Positions 16,002-24,502 of a stretch of DNA of 33,205 nucleotides are shown piece by piece. Positions within the stretch are counted from its first letter, which is position 1. Each line of letters opens with the position of its first letter. Position numbers and translations under genes: made by a program. Origin of the DNA: Sphingomonadales bacterium (lineage in GTDB: Bacteria > Pseudomonadota > Alphaproteobacteria > Sphingomonadales > Sphingomonadaceae); contig JAFLDB010000021.1 of assembly GCA_017302615.1 (NCBI GenBank), forward strand, positions 1-33,205, written 5' to 3'. The notes beneath the pieces are model-generated. The model ran no database searches and was not told where the DNA came from. It was given only the letters and a program-made list of their open reading frames with translations.

Positions 16002-16145
16002 CAGGTGGGGAGAACTGTCAATGTCGTGGCGGGCGGCATTTGCTGCCCTGTCCTTGCAAGCGACCATTCCCCCGCGCCGGTCCGATTGCCTTGACGGATG
16101 TCAAAGTCGGCGAAGATTCCGTTGCTGATTGCAACATTTCCTCAG
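16002..16145 (-). ncRNA. Candidate small RNA ending at the leftward terminator
   Basis: The 261-base space between hemN and the dehydrogenase gene has no convincing ORF on the minus strand, yet a good minus-strand intrinsic terminator ends it. A short non-coding transcript is the simplest reading. The boundaries given are arbitrary: I could not find a convincing promoter. TTGACA occurs on the minus strand near 16099-16104 and 16015-16020, but with no good -10 element. Confidence 0.2.
16091..16104. promoter_or_regulatory. FNR/FixK-like palindrome upstream of the dehydrogenase gene
   Basis: TTGACGGATGTCAA is a perfect TTGAC-N4-GTCAA inverted repeat, differing from the FNR consensus only at the two inner symmetrical positions. 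It lies 105 bases before the dehydrogenase start. Crp/Fnr-family proteins other than strict FNR also use this form. Confidence 0.4.
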
Positions 16146-16167
16146 GCCGGATTGCCCCTTGCACGTT

Positions 16168-16186
16168 TTAAACGCCCGGTTAAACG
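16168..16186 (+). repeat. Seven-base direct repeat, possible operator of the dehydrogenase-thiolase unit
   Basis: TTAAACG-CCCGG-TTAAACG is an exact 7-base direct repeat with a 12-base period, AT-rich against the local background. It ends 22 bases before the dehydrogenase ATG, where a repressor would block the start of transcription. The overlapping GTTTTAAAC is itself palindromic. No regulator gene is adjacent. Confidence 0.35.
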
Positions 16187-16208
16187 AGTCGGCAAAGGGA
16201 GAGCTTGC

Positions 16209-16964
16209 ATGGACATTTCGCTGAATGGGCGGATCGCGCTGATCACCGGGGCCTCGTCCGGCTTTGGCGCGCATTTTGCCCGCCTGCTGGTGCGCGAAGG
16301 GGCGCGCGTGGTGATTGGCGCGCGGCGGGTGGACCGGATCGCCGCGCTGGCCGAAGAACTGGGCGATGCCGCGCTGGCCGTGGCGATGGACGTGAACGAC
16401 GAAGCCTCGATCATCGCCGCCTATGACGCGGCCGAAGCGAAATTCGGCACGGTCGATACGGTGATCGCCAATGCCGGCATCGCCGCGGCGGGCCGCTCGA
16501 CCGATCTGCCGGCCAGCGAGATTGCCGCCGTGGTCGGCACCAATTTCACCGGCCTTTACCTGACCGCGCGCGAAGGGGCGAAGCGGATGATTGCCGCCGG
16601 GTTCAAGGACAGCGAACGCGGCCGGATCGTGCTGATCGGCTCGATCACCGCGGAACTGACCGGGCAGGGCGAAACCGCCTATGCCGCAATCAAGGCCGGG
16701 GTGGCGCACCTGGGCCGCCAGTTCGCCCGCGAATGGGTCCGCCAGGGGATCAACGTCAACACGATCCAGCCCGGCTATGTCCAGACCGAGATCCAGGGCG
16801 ACTGGTTCGATACCCCCGGCGGGCAGGCCCACCTCAAATCGTTCCACCGGCGGCGGCTGACCCCGATCGAGGCGCTGGATGCGCCGCTGCTGTTCCTGTG
16901 CAGCGATGCCTCGCGCCACGTGACCGGCGCGACCATCACGGTTGATGACGGACAGGTGCTCTAA
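16209..16964 (+). CDS. Short-chain dehydrogenase/reductase (SDR family)
   Basis: A 251-residue classical SDR oxidoreductase. The cofactor motif TGASSGFG is at residues 13-20, NAG at 88-90, and the catalytic set Asn112, Ser145, Tyr158 and Lys162 (YAAIK) is intact. The C terminus ends with VTGATITVDDGQVL, the usual SDR tail. Arg39-Arg40 after the second strand (GARR) suggests a preference for NADP(H), by inference. Start ATG 16209 has GGGAGA 6 bases upstream. The stop overlaps the start of the thiolase-like gene (TAATG). This pairing suggests a role in fatty acid, steroid or other acyl-CoA metabolism, for example as a 3-hydroxyacyl-CoA dehydrogenase, but the substrate cannot be read from the sequence. 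Confidence 0.9.
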   Translation: MDISLNGRIALITGASSGFGAHFARLLVREGARVVIGARRVDRIAALAEELGDAALAVAMDVNDEASIIAAYDAAEAKFGTVDTVIANAGIAAAGRSTDLPASEIAAVVGTNFTGLYLTAREGAKRMIAAGFKDSERGRIVLIGSITAELTGQGETAYAAIKAGVAHLGRQFAREWVRQGINVNTIQPGYVQTEIQGDWFDTPGGQAHLKSFHRRRLTPIEALDAPLLFLCSDASRHVTGATITVDDGQVL

Positions 16965-18475
16965 TGGATCAGAACACTCCGGTTATCATTGGCGTCGGCC
17001 AGTATTCCGAACGTGTCGGCGAACCCGGCTATGCCGAGATGAGCCATATGGATCTGGGCGGTGCGGCGCTGAAGGCGGCTTTTGCCGATGCCCAGGCCAA
17101 GCGCAAGCTGGGTCCGGCGCTGGATACCATCGCCGCGATCCGCCAGTTCGAGATTTCGGCGACGCGCTACAGCGCGCCCTTCGGCCATTCCAACAACACG
17201 CCGCGATCCATCGCCCGGCGCGCCGGGGCCAATCCGGCCCGCGCGATCCTCGAAGTGGTCGGCGGGCAGGGACCGCAGCGACTGGTTGGCGAACTGGCAG
17301 CAGAGATTGCCGCCGGCCGTTCGAAAATGGCGGCGATTGTCGGGTCGGAAGCGATTTCGACAATGCGCGCGCTGATGGGCCGGGGCGAGACCCGCAACTG
17401 GAAGGAAACCCGGCGCGGCACCCTTGAAGATCGCGGACCGGGCTATGAAGGCGTGGTCGACATAACTTCGCTGAAGCACGGCGTTGGCGCGCCGATTGCC
17501 GGATATGCCATTGCCGAGAACGTCCGACGCGAACGGCTTGGCCTGTCGCTTGATGCCTACCGGCTGGAAATCGGCAAGCTGTTCGCGCCCTTCACCAAGG
17601 TTGCCGCTGCCAATCCGCACAGCGCCGCACCGACCGAGCGCACGGCGCAGGAACTGGCCGAACTGACCGAGCGCAACCGCCTGGTGGCCGAGCCCTATGG
17701 CCGGCTGGTGGTGGCTCGGGATCAGGTCAATCAGGGCGGGGCCATCGTCATTGCCAGCGTGGCCGAAGCCCGGCGGCTGGGCGTGCCGGAAGAGCGCTGG
17801 GTCCACATCCACGGCGTGGCCGACTGCGCCGAACCGTCGATGCTGACCCGCGAGAGTCTGGAGAAGAGTCCGGCGGCGGTTGCGGCAATCTCAACCGCAC
17901 TTGAGCTTGCTGGAAAGGATTGGAAAAACCTTTCCGCGATCGACCTTTATTCGTGCTTTGCAATCCCCGTTTTCAACTTGCTCGACGCCTTCGGGCTGGA
18001 CCGTGACGATCCGCGCGGCTGGACCCTGACCGGCGGGCTGCCGTTCTTCGGCGGGGCCGGCAACAACTATTCGGCCCATGGAATCGCCGAAGCGGTCCAG
18101 CGCTGCCGCACCGCGCCGGGCAGCTTTGCCCTGGTCGGGGCGAACGGCGGGATCATGAGCAAGTACGCCGCCGGGGTCTATTCGACCGAGCCGGCCAGCT
18201 GGGCCAAGAGCCGCTGGAAGAGCCTCGACAAGATCAAGGGCAAGTTCGACGTGCTGAATGCCCACGATGGCGAGGCCGAGGCGGAAAGCTTCACGATCCA
18301 GCCCGGAAAGGGCGGCGAAACCGCCACGCTGGTCGCGCGGGTCGGCCAGGCCCGGGTGCTGGCCAACAGCACCGATCCGGCCATCTGCGCTGAACTGCGC
18401 GGCGGCAAGGTCAGCGGCCGCAAGGTCCGGATCGAGGCGGGCGAGAACGGGGTGAACCGGTTCTGGTTTATTTGA
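16964..18475 (+). CDS. Thiolase-like protein (TLP1 type) annotated as acetyl-CoA acetyltransferase
   Basis: This 503-residue protein has the thiolase fold. The N terminus VIIGVGQYSER, the DLYSCFAIPVF segment (C331), GGAGNNYSAHGIAEAV (H372) and GANGGIMSKYAAGVYST are patterns of the subfamily with an additional C-terminal domain (residues about 420-503) known from mycobacterial thiolase-like protein 1. The loop where thiolases normally carry the nucleophilic cysteine reads VVGGQGPQ (residues 98-105), with no cysteine. Normal thiolase chemistry is therefore doubtful. It may bind acyl-CoA or perform a different reaction using C331. It is translationally coupled to the upstream SDR gene. Its last 8 bases overlap the end of the convergent dsbD-like gene. 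Confidence 0.85.
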   Translation: MDQNTPVIIGVGQYSERVGEPGYAEMSHMDLGGAALKAAFADAQAKRKLGPALDTIAAIRQFEISATRYSAPFGHSNNTPRSIARRAGANPARAILEVVGGQGPQRLVGELAAEIAAGRSKMAAIVGSEAISTMRALMGRGETRNWKETRRGTLEDRGPGYEGVVDITSLKHGVGAPIAGYAIAENVRRERLGLSLDAYRLEIGKLFAPFTKVAAANPHSAAPTERTAQELAELTERNRLVAEPYGRLVVARDQVNQGGAIVIASVAEARRLGVPEERWVHIHGVADCAEPSMLTRESLEKSPAAVAAISTALELAGKDWKNLSAIDLYSCFAIPVFNLLDAFGLDRDDPRGWTLTGGLPFFGGAGNNYSAHGIAEAVQRCRTAPGSFALVGANGGIMSKYAAGVYSTEPASWAKSRWKSLDKIKGKFDVLNAHDGEAEAESFTIQPGKGGETATLVARVGQARVLANSTDPAICAELRGGKVSGRKVRIEAGENGVNRFWFI

Positions 18476-20501
18476 CCAGGTCGGTCAGCGTGCCAATGGT
18501 CAGCACCTGCGGCAGGATCTGCGGCTCGCCGCCGGCGGCGGGATACCACACGTAAAGCGGCACGCCCGCCGCGCCGTGCCTGGTGAGGTAGCGGGTGATC
18601 GCCGGATCGCGCCGGGTCCAGTCGCCGCGCAGCACCACCACGCCGCCCGCCTCGAAAGCCGCGCGGGTTTCCTCGCGCTCGATCGCGGCGGCTTCGTTGA
18701 CCTTGCAGGTCAGGCACCAGTCAGCCGTGAAATAGGCGAAGACCGGCTTGCCCTCGGCCCGCGCCCTGGCCAGCGCGTCCTCGCTGAACGGCTGGCTGGG
18801 CAGGACCAGATCGACAGCACCGCTGCCTTCGCGGACCATGCCGGGCAGGCCCGCCGCGCCAAAGGCCAGCACCACGGCCAGCATCGCCCACCAGCGCCCG
18901 CCCGCCGCGCGGCCGAAGCGCTGCCGCCGCCCTAGCAATACCAGCAGGGCCACCACGATCAGCGCGATCAGCACGGCGGCAAAGGCGAAGCCATTGCCGG
19001 CCAACCGCCCGCTGAGCCAGACCAGCGCCAGTGCGGTCAGCCCCATCGGCACGGCCATAGCCTTCTTGAAGGTCACCATCCATGCGCCCGGTTTGGGCAG
19101 TATGGCCCGCAGCCGCGGGACATAGGCGATGGCCAGGAACGGCAGGGCCAGCCCCAGCCCGAGCATGGCGAACAGCGCCAGCGCCTCCGGCACCGGCAGC
19201 AGCAGCGCCGCGCCCATCGCCGCGGCCATGAACGGCCCGGTGCAGGGCGTGGCGGCAAAGGCGGCGAGCAGCCCGGTGGCAAAGGCCCCCTGCGGTGAAC
19301 CCTCGCTGGCAAAACCGGGGACGGCGAATTCATAGATGCCCAGCAGGTTGGCGGTGATCGCCACGGCCAGCAGCAGCAGCGCGGCCACCACCAGCGGTTC
19401 CTGCAACTGGAAGGCCCAGCCCACCTCCTGCCCGGCGGCGCGCAGCGCCAGCAGCAGCACGCCCAGGGCCAGACAGGCCAGCACCACCCCGGCGGTATAG
19501 GCCAGCCCTTCGGACCGGGCCTGCCCTTCGCTTTCCCCGGCGCGGGCGAGGGAGAGCGCCTTGAGGCTGAGGATCGGGAACACACAGGGCATGACGTTGA
19601 GCAGCAGGCCGCCGGCCAGCGCGGAGATCAGCAGCAGCCACAGCGCCGGGCTCTGGGCGCCGCCCACCGGGGTTCCGCCTTGCGGCACCGCGCCGGGCTC
19701 AGCCTTCAGCGTCACGCCATTGGCGGCGCCATCCAGCCGCAGCACGCCTTCGATCGTGGACGGACTTTGCGGGTCGAACTTGGCGCGCGGCAGATCGACC
19801 AGCAGCAGATCGCCCTCGCGGGAGAAGGCCTGCGGCGCGGCATAGTCGACCGTGCGCTCGGTGGCGATGAACAGGTGCGGGGCCTCAAGCCTGACCGAGG
19901 CAGGCAGGGGAATCGCAATCCGCACCCGGCCGCCTTCGATGGCAAAGCGGGCCGGACTGCCGAGCGGTGCGGGCAGGGCCATGCGCCACTTGTCGAACCG
20001 GGCATCGGGAGCGCCCGGCTGGCCGACAGTGACCTCAGCGGACAGTTCCGCCTCTTCCGGCACACAGACCTGATCGGTGCAGGCCAGCCAGCCCAGCTTG
20101 ACCCGGATCGGCAGGCGCGTGCCGGGGCGGGCATCGGCCGGCAGGGTCAGCGGTAGCAGGACCGCATATTCGGACTTGTAAACGTGGTTCATCAGACCGG
20201 AAATCAGCAGCGTTCCCGGCACCGGATATTGCAGGGTGCCAGCGCTGGCACCGGCCGGAAGGGTCCATTCGGTGGTCATGCCAAGGCCGGCATCGCCCGG
20301 ATTCTGCCAGTATCCGTGCCAGCTCGGCTGCGGGGTCATCAGGAAAGCCAGAGTCACCGTGCCGCCGGGCGCGGCGGGGCCTTCGACCAGCAACTGCGGT
20401 TTGATATTGGTCGGCTTGCCCTGCGCCAGCGCCGGCATGGCCAGCAGCAGCGCGAACAGCTGCAACAGCACGGTCACAAGGCGGCGATAGCGATTGATCA
20501 C
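18468..20501 (-). CDS. dsbD: DsbD/ScsB-family thiol-disulfide transmembrane reductase
   Basis: An inner-membrane protein of about 677 residues that moves reducing power from cytoplasmic thioredoxin to the periplasm. Order of parts: signal peptide (residues 1-27, ending PALAQG); N-terminal periplasmic alpha domain with C141 and C146 in LACTDQVCVPEE; eight membrane helices with the two CcdA-type cysteines in NVMPCVFPILSLK and AFAATPCTGPFM; and a C-terminal thioredoxin domain with WCLTC. The large N-terminal domain is more like ScsB than E. coli DsbD. The start is uncertain: GTG 20501 follows GGAAGGA and leads straight into the signal peptide, while a GTG at 20534 would add 11 residues. It is divergent from the phosphatase gene. 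Its 3' end overlaps the thiolase-like gene by 8 bases. Confidence 0.9.
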   Translation of the reverse strand: MINRYRRLVTVLLQLFALLLAMPALAQGKPTNIKPQLLVEGPAAPGGTVTLAFLMTPQPSWHGYWQNPGDAGLGMTTEWTLPAGASAGTLQYPVPGTLLISGLMNHVYKSEYAVLLPLTLPADARPGTRLPIRVKLGWLACTDQVCVPEEAELSAEVTVGQPGAPDARFDKWRMALPAPLGSPARFAIEGGRVRIAIPLPASVRLEAPHLFIATERTVDYAAPQAFSREGDLLLVDLPRAKFDPQSPSTIEGVLRLDGAANGVTLKAEPGAVPQGGTPVGGAQSPALWLLLISALAGGLLLNVMPCVFPILSLKALSLARAGESEGQARSEGLAYTAGVVLACLALGVLLLALRAAGQEVGWAFQLQEPLVVAALLLLAVAITANLLGIYEFAVPGFASEGSPQGAFATGLLAAFAATPCTGPFMAAAMGAALLLPVPEALALFAMLGLGLALPFLAIAYVPRLRAILPKPGAWMVTFKKAMAVPMGLTALALVWLSGRLAGNGFAFAAVLIALIVVALLVLLGRRQRFGRAAGGRWWAMLAVVLAFGAAGLPGMVREGSGAVDLVLPSQPFSEDALARARAEGKPVFAYFTADWCLTCKVNEAAAIEREETRAAFEAGGVVVLRGDWTRRDPAITRYLTRHGAAGVPLYVWYPAAGGEPQILPQVLTIGTLTDLVK

Positions 20502-20596
20502 GACAGGCCGGTTCCTTCCAAGCGCCCCTTGCACTTGGGCAGCGCTGGGGGCAACAGGGCCATGCTGTCAATATGTCCCTTGTTAAAGGAAGAGCG

Positions 20597-22270
20597 ATGC
20601 GCCGCCTTACTGCCCCGATTGTTCTTGCCCTCTCGCTGGCGCTGGCCGCCTGTTCCGCCGCTCCGGCCAGGGAAGTGCAGACCGTCAGCGCGCAAGCCGC
20701 CCCGCAAGGGCCGCCGCGGCTGATCGTGGCGGTGTCAATCGACCAGTTCTCGGCCGATACCTATGCCCAGTACCGCGCCCGCTACAGCGGCGGTCTGGCG
20801 CGGTTCAACCAGGGCGTGGTGTTCCCTTCGGGCTATCAGTCGCATTCCGCGACCGAGACCTGCCCCGGGCATTCCACCCTGCTGACCGGGGTTCATCCGG
20901 CCCGCAACGGGATCATCGCCAACAGCTGGTTCGAACCGGACGGCCCGCGCGGCGATCAGCCGATCTACTGCGCCGAGGACGTGACCGATCCGGCCAGTTC
21001 GGCCAGGAACCCGGTCGTTTCGGCCCGCCATCTCAAGGTGCCGACGCTGGGCGAGCTGATGAAGAGCGCCGATCCCGATACCCGCAACGTCGCCGTTTCG
21101 GCCAAGGACCGCGCGGTGATGATGATGGGCGGGCACAGAATCGATGCGGCCTGGTGGTGGAAGGGCGGGGCCTTTGTCAGCCACAAGGGCGTAGCGCCAA
21201 CTCCGGCGGTCCAGGCAGTCAATGCCAAGGCCGCCGCGACGATCAAGAGCGGCGCCCCGGCCCTGCCGATCCCGGCCTGGTGCGCTCCGGCGGATGAGGC
21301 CGTGCCGGTTGGCAAGACCACGCTCGGCACCGGCCGCTTCGTGCTGGAACCCGGCAAGGAAAGCGCCTTCCGCATCTCGCCGCGGATGGACACGGCGACG
21401 GTCGACCTGGCGATTGCCCTGGTTGACGAAATGGGGCTGGGCCAGGGCAAGGCGCCGGACGTGCTGTCCGTCTCGCTTTCGGCGACCGACTATGTCGGCC
21501 ATGCCACCGGGGTTGCAGGCGCGGAAATGTGCATCCTGCAAAACCAGCTCGATCAGGATCTGGGGCGGCTGTTCGCGCACCTTGATGCCAAGGGGATCGA
21601 TTACATGGTGGTGCTGAGCGCCGACCATGGCGGACTCGACATGCCGGAACGGATGGACCGGCAGGCCTATCCGGGTGCAGAACGGGTCGACATGGCGCTG
21701 GCCCCGGACAACCTGTCCAAGGCGGTGGCCAAGGCAACCGGGCTCAGCGTCGAAGGCCCGTTGGTGTTCGGCGATGCACCGATGGGCGACCTCTACATCA
21801 GCCGCAAGCTGGCTCCGAAGGACCGTGAAAAGGCCGTGGCGGCGCTGCTGACCATCCTGCGCGCCCACCCGCACGTGGCGGCGGCTTACAGCGCGGCGGA
21901 ACTGGCGGCAACGCCGCTGCCGACCGGCAACCCCCAGGACTGGAGCCTCAGGGACCGCGCCCGTGCCTCGTTCCACCCCGGCCGCTCGGGCGATGTGGTG
22001 CTGCAGCTTGACCGGGCGATCACTCCGATCCCGGAACCCTATCCCGGGGCCTATGTCGCCACCCATGGCAGCGCGTTCGATTATGACCGGCGTGTGCCGA
22101 TCCTGTTCTGGCGTCGCGGGATTCGTCCGTTCGAACAGCCGCAGCCGGTCGACACGGTCGATATCGCGCCGACCCTGGCCGCGATCCTGGGCCTGAAGGT
22201 GCGGGACGGCACTTTCGACGGGCGCTGCCTCGACCTGGATGGCGGGGCGGGGAACACCTGCGGCAATTGA
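20597..22270 (+). CDS. phoK: PhoK/PafA-type alkaline phosphatase, predicted lipoprotein
   Basis: This 557-residue phosphomonoesterase of the alkaline phosphatase superfamily has a lipobox LAAC (Cys19), so it is probably anchored on the periplasmic or outer face. Active-site residues line up with the Sphingomonas PhoK/SPAP enzyme as I remember it (numbers there T89, N110, K171, R173): here Thr88 in TETCPGH, Asn109 in IIANSWF, and Lys170/Arg172 in SAKDR. The K-x-R pair marks monoesterases rather than nucleotide pyrophosphatases. Zinc ligands are probably Asp49, Asp298 and His302 (DYVGH), Asp343-His344 (ADHGG) and His490 (THGS). ATG 20597 has AAGGAAG upstream; an earlier ATG at 20573 would spoil the signal peptide. 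I see no Pho box in the 95-base gap to dsbD. Confidence 0.9.
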   Translation: MRRLTAPIVLALSLALAACSAAPAREVQTVSAQAAPQGPPRLIVAVSIDQFSADTYAQYRARYSGGLARFNQGVVFPSGYQSHSATETCPGHSTLLTGVHPARNGIIANSWFEPDGPRGDQPIYCAEDVTDPASSARNPVVSARHLKVPTLGELMKSADPDTRNVAVSAKDRAVMMMGGHRIDAAWWWKGGAFVSHKGVAPTPAVQAVNAKAAATIKSGAPALPIPAWCAPADEAVPVGKTTLGTGRFVLEPGKESAFRISPRMDTATVDLAIALVDEMGLGQGKAPDVLSVSLSATDYVGHATGVAGAEMCILQNQLDQDLGRLFAHLDAKGIDYMVVLSADHGGLDMPERMDRQAYPGAERVDMALAPDNLSKAVAKATGLSVEGPLVFGDAPMGDLYISRKLAPKDREKAVAALLTILRAHPHVAAAYSAAELAATPLPTGNPQDWSLRDRARASFHPGRSGDVVLQLDRAITPIPEPYPGAYVATHGSAFDYDRRVPILFWRRGIRPFEQPQPVDTVDIAPTLAAILGLKVRDGTFDGRCLDLDGGAGNTCGN

Positions 22271-22330
22271 CCGCAGATTCCCGCTTGGTCACGCTTGTTT
22301 CAGGCCCGCTGCAGGCCTAATGCGGGCGGC

Positions 22331-23545
22331 ATGACAGACAAGCGCGATCTCGTGATCCTGGGTGGCGGGCTGGTCGGAATGACCCTCGCCCTCGCGGCGG
22401 CCCGGCAGGGCATTACCAGCCACGTGATCGACAAGGCCTTGCCCGAGGAACTGACCGCCGAAGGCGTCGATGGCCGCGCCTCGGCGATTTCCACCGCCAG
22501 CTGGAACCTGTTCTGCAACATCGGGTTGGAAGAGCGGCTGGCCCCGCTTGGCTGCCCGATCGAGGCGATTGCCGTAACCGACGCGATGCGGCCCGGCCGG
22601 ATCGACTTCAAGCCCGAACCGGGCGACGGCACGCTGGGCCGGATGTACGCCAACCGCGACATCCGCATCGCCCTGTTCGAAGCCGCGCGGGCGGAACCGG
22701 CGATCAGCTGGTCAAGCGGGGTGGAGCCGGTGGAACGCCAGCGCGGCGAGCATGGCGTTGCGGTGACGCTGAGCGACGGGCGGACGGTCCATGGCTCGGT
22801 GCTGATCGGCGCGGAAGGGCGGCAGAGCCCGACCCGCAAGGAAGCCGGGCTGTCCTCGGCCCGCTGGGACTACAGCCACCGCGCCTTCGTGACCGCGATC
22901 ACCCACGAAAAACCGCATCACGGCGTGGCCTGGGAGATCTTCTATCCGGCCGGCCCGCTGGCGCTGCTGCCACTGCTCGATCTGCCCGATGGGCGGCACC
23001 GCAGCGCGGTGGTCTGGACTTTCGATGAAAAGGACGCCGCCGGCGTTTCCGCGCTGAGCGATGCGGTGTTTCTGGGCGAAATGGCCAGCCGGCTGGACGG
23101 GATCTTCGGCAGGATCGAACTGGCCGCCCCGCGGATGAGCTACCCGCTCAACTTCCACCATGCCCCGCACATTGTCGAGCACCGGCTGGCGCTGGTCGGC
23201 GATGCGGCGCACGGGATGCACCCGATTGCCGGGCAGGGCCTCAACCTGGGCCTGCGCGATGTTGGCGCATTGGTAGAGGTGCTGGCGGAAGGGATGCGGC
23301 TCGGGCTCGATCCCGGAGATGCGCAAGTGCTTGCCCGCTATGAACGCTGGCGCGCGCTGGACAATACCACGGTCATGGCCACCACCGACGCGATCGTCCG
23401 CCTGTTCGGCGTGCCCGGCCGCTTGCCCAGCCTGGTCCGGCGGATCGGCATGGCCGGAGTCCAGCGTTCCGGCTGGCTCAAGCGCTTTTTCATGGACGAA
23501 GCGCGCGGCATGTCGGGCGATCTGCCCAGCCTGCTGCGCGCCTAG
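22331..23545 (+). CDS. ubiH: UbiH/UbiF/COQ6-family FAD-dependent hydroxylase
   Basis: This 404-residue flavin monooxygenase probably hydroxylates the ring of a ubiquinone precursor on the cytoplasmic membrane face. The FAD dinucleotide fold begins at residue 8 (ILGGGLVGMTLALAAARQG). The middle motif is LIGAEGRQSPTRKEAG (the 'DG' motif region) and the second FAD motif is LALVGDAAHGMHPIAGQGLNLGLRDV, with the family signature HPIAGQGLN. Which ring position it modifies (C5, C1 or C6; UbiI/UbiH/UbiF/UbiL) cannot be told from the sequence, so the symbol is approximate. ATG 22331 is chosen because it places the FAD motif at the usual distance; the frame is open a little further up. It follows the phosphatase by 60 bases. 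Confidence 0.9.
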   Translation: MTDKRDLVILGGGLVGMTLALAAARQGITSHVIDKALPEELTAEGVDGRASAISTASWNLFCNIGLEERLAPLGCPIEAIAVTDAMRPGRIDFKPEPGDGTLGRMYANRDIRIALFEAARAEPAISWSSGVEPVERQRGEHGVAVTLSDGRTVHGSVLIGAEGRQSPTRKEAGLSSARWDYSHRAFVTAITHEKPHHGVAWEIFYPAGPLALLPLLDLPDGRHRSAVVWTFDEKDAAGVSALSDAVFLGEMASRLDGIFGRIELAAPRMSYPLNFHHAPHIVEHRLALVGDAAHGMHPIAGQGLNLGLRDVGALVEVLAEGMRLGLDPGDAQVLARYERWRALDNTTVMATTDAIVRLFGVPGRLPSLVRRIGMAGVQRSGWLKRFFMDEARGMSGDLPSLLRA

Positions 23546-23554
23546 GGTCCAACC

Positions 23555-24481
23555 CTAAAACGTCGCTTCGCGCGCTGCCGTCGTCGCGGTGGGGGCAGGG
23601 GTGGGGGCTGGCGTTGCACCTGGCGCGGGCAGCACGCCGGGGCCGGGTTGGCGCACCTCTTCCCCGGTTCCGGCTTTCAGCCGCTGCGGTTCGGCCAGTG
23701 CGGCCTGCTCGATCTGATCGAGCGCGCTTTGCGTCTCGACATAGCGCTGGGCCCGTTCGAGCCAGCCGGTAGCGGCCTTGCTGCCGGGCAGGCGGGCCAC
23801 TTCGGCGCGGGCGGCATCGACCTGCCCGGTGCGCAGCAGCAACCGGGCCCGGTCCAGCCGCGCGGCCGGGGCGGAAGTGCCGGGAGCATCGCTGTGGACC
23901 ACGAACAGCCCGCTCAGCTGGCGGCGGAACTTGGCCCAGGCGGTTTCTTCGGTGTCTTCGCCGGTCAGCTGCGGGGCCAGCGCGTCAAGCTCTGCCGCCA
24001 GCCGGTCCAGCGTGATCGGATCGCGCGCGGCGGCAATCACGGTGTTGACCGCGGCCGGACGGGCCGCGCCAAAGCGCAGCCGCAGCTGATCTTCCAGATA
24101 GCCCAGCGGGATCCCGCGATCGATCGCGCGGCGCGCGGCCAGTGCCACCAGCAGGGCTTCGGCCCGGGCCGTATTGCCCTCGGCCGCCGCAGCCTGCAGG
24201 TCGATCCGGGCCAGCCGCTGTTCCAGCGCGGCCACCTGCTGCTCCAGCAGCGCGCCGCTTACCGGTGCGGCCGTGGCACTGGGTGAAGGACTGGGCTGGG
24301 CAAAGTTTCCGGCGGTCAGCTGCGGATCGGGCTTGCCGGGCAGGGTTACCCGCCCGTCCCAGATCAGCCAGCCGACCAGCGCGGCCCCGGCCAGAAAGGC
24401 CAGCAGCGCGGTGCCAAGCACGGCCTTCAGGATCCCTCCCGATCGCGGCCGGGCAGCTGAACTATAGTATTCTTCGGTCAT
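23555..24481 (-). CDS. HemX/mitofilin-like inner membrane protein
   Basis: A protein of 308 residues, coded after hemC and hemD. A short cytoplasmic N terminus (MTEEYYSSAARPRSGG) precedes one membrane helix (about residues 18-43). Then comes a Pro/Ser/Ala linker (62-75), a coiled coil (LLEQQVAALEQRLARIDLQAAAAEGN, about 78-103), a helical periplasmic domain and a Pro/Ala/Thr-rich tail from about residue 275. This architecture, together with its place after hemD, matches the HemX/mitofilin-like proteins of Alphaproteobacteria. Those link to tetrapyrrole gene clusters and resemble mitochondrial Mic60, but a function is not established. It is separated from hemD by 21 bases. Confidence 0.75.
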   Translation of the reverse strand: MTEEYYSSAARPRSGGILKAVLGTALLAFLAGAALVGWLIWDGRVTLPGKPDPQLTAGNFAQPSPSPSATAAPVSGALLEQQVAALEQRLARIDLQAAAAEGNTARAEALLVALAARRAIDRGIPLGYLEDQLRLRFGAARPAAVNTVIAAARDPITLDRLAAELDALAPQLTGEDTEETAWAKFRRQLSGLFVVHSDAPGTSAPAARLDRARLLLRTGQVDAARAEVARLPGSKAATGWLERAQRYVETQSALDQIEQAALAEPQRLKAGTGEEVRQPGPGVLPAPGATPAPTPAPTATTAAREATF

Positions 24482-24502
24482 CCGGAGCCCTGGCAGTGGC
24501 GT

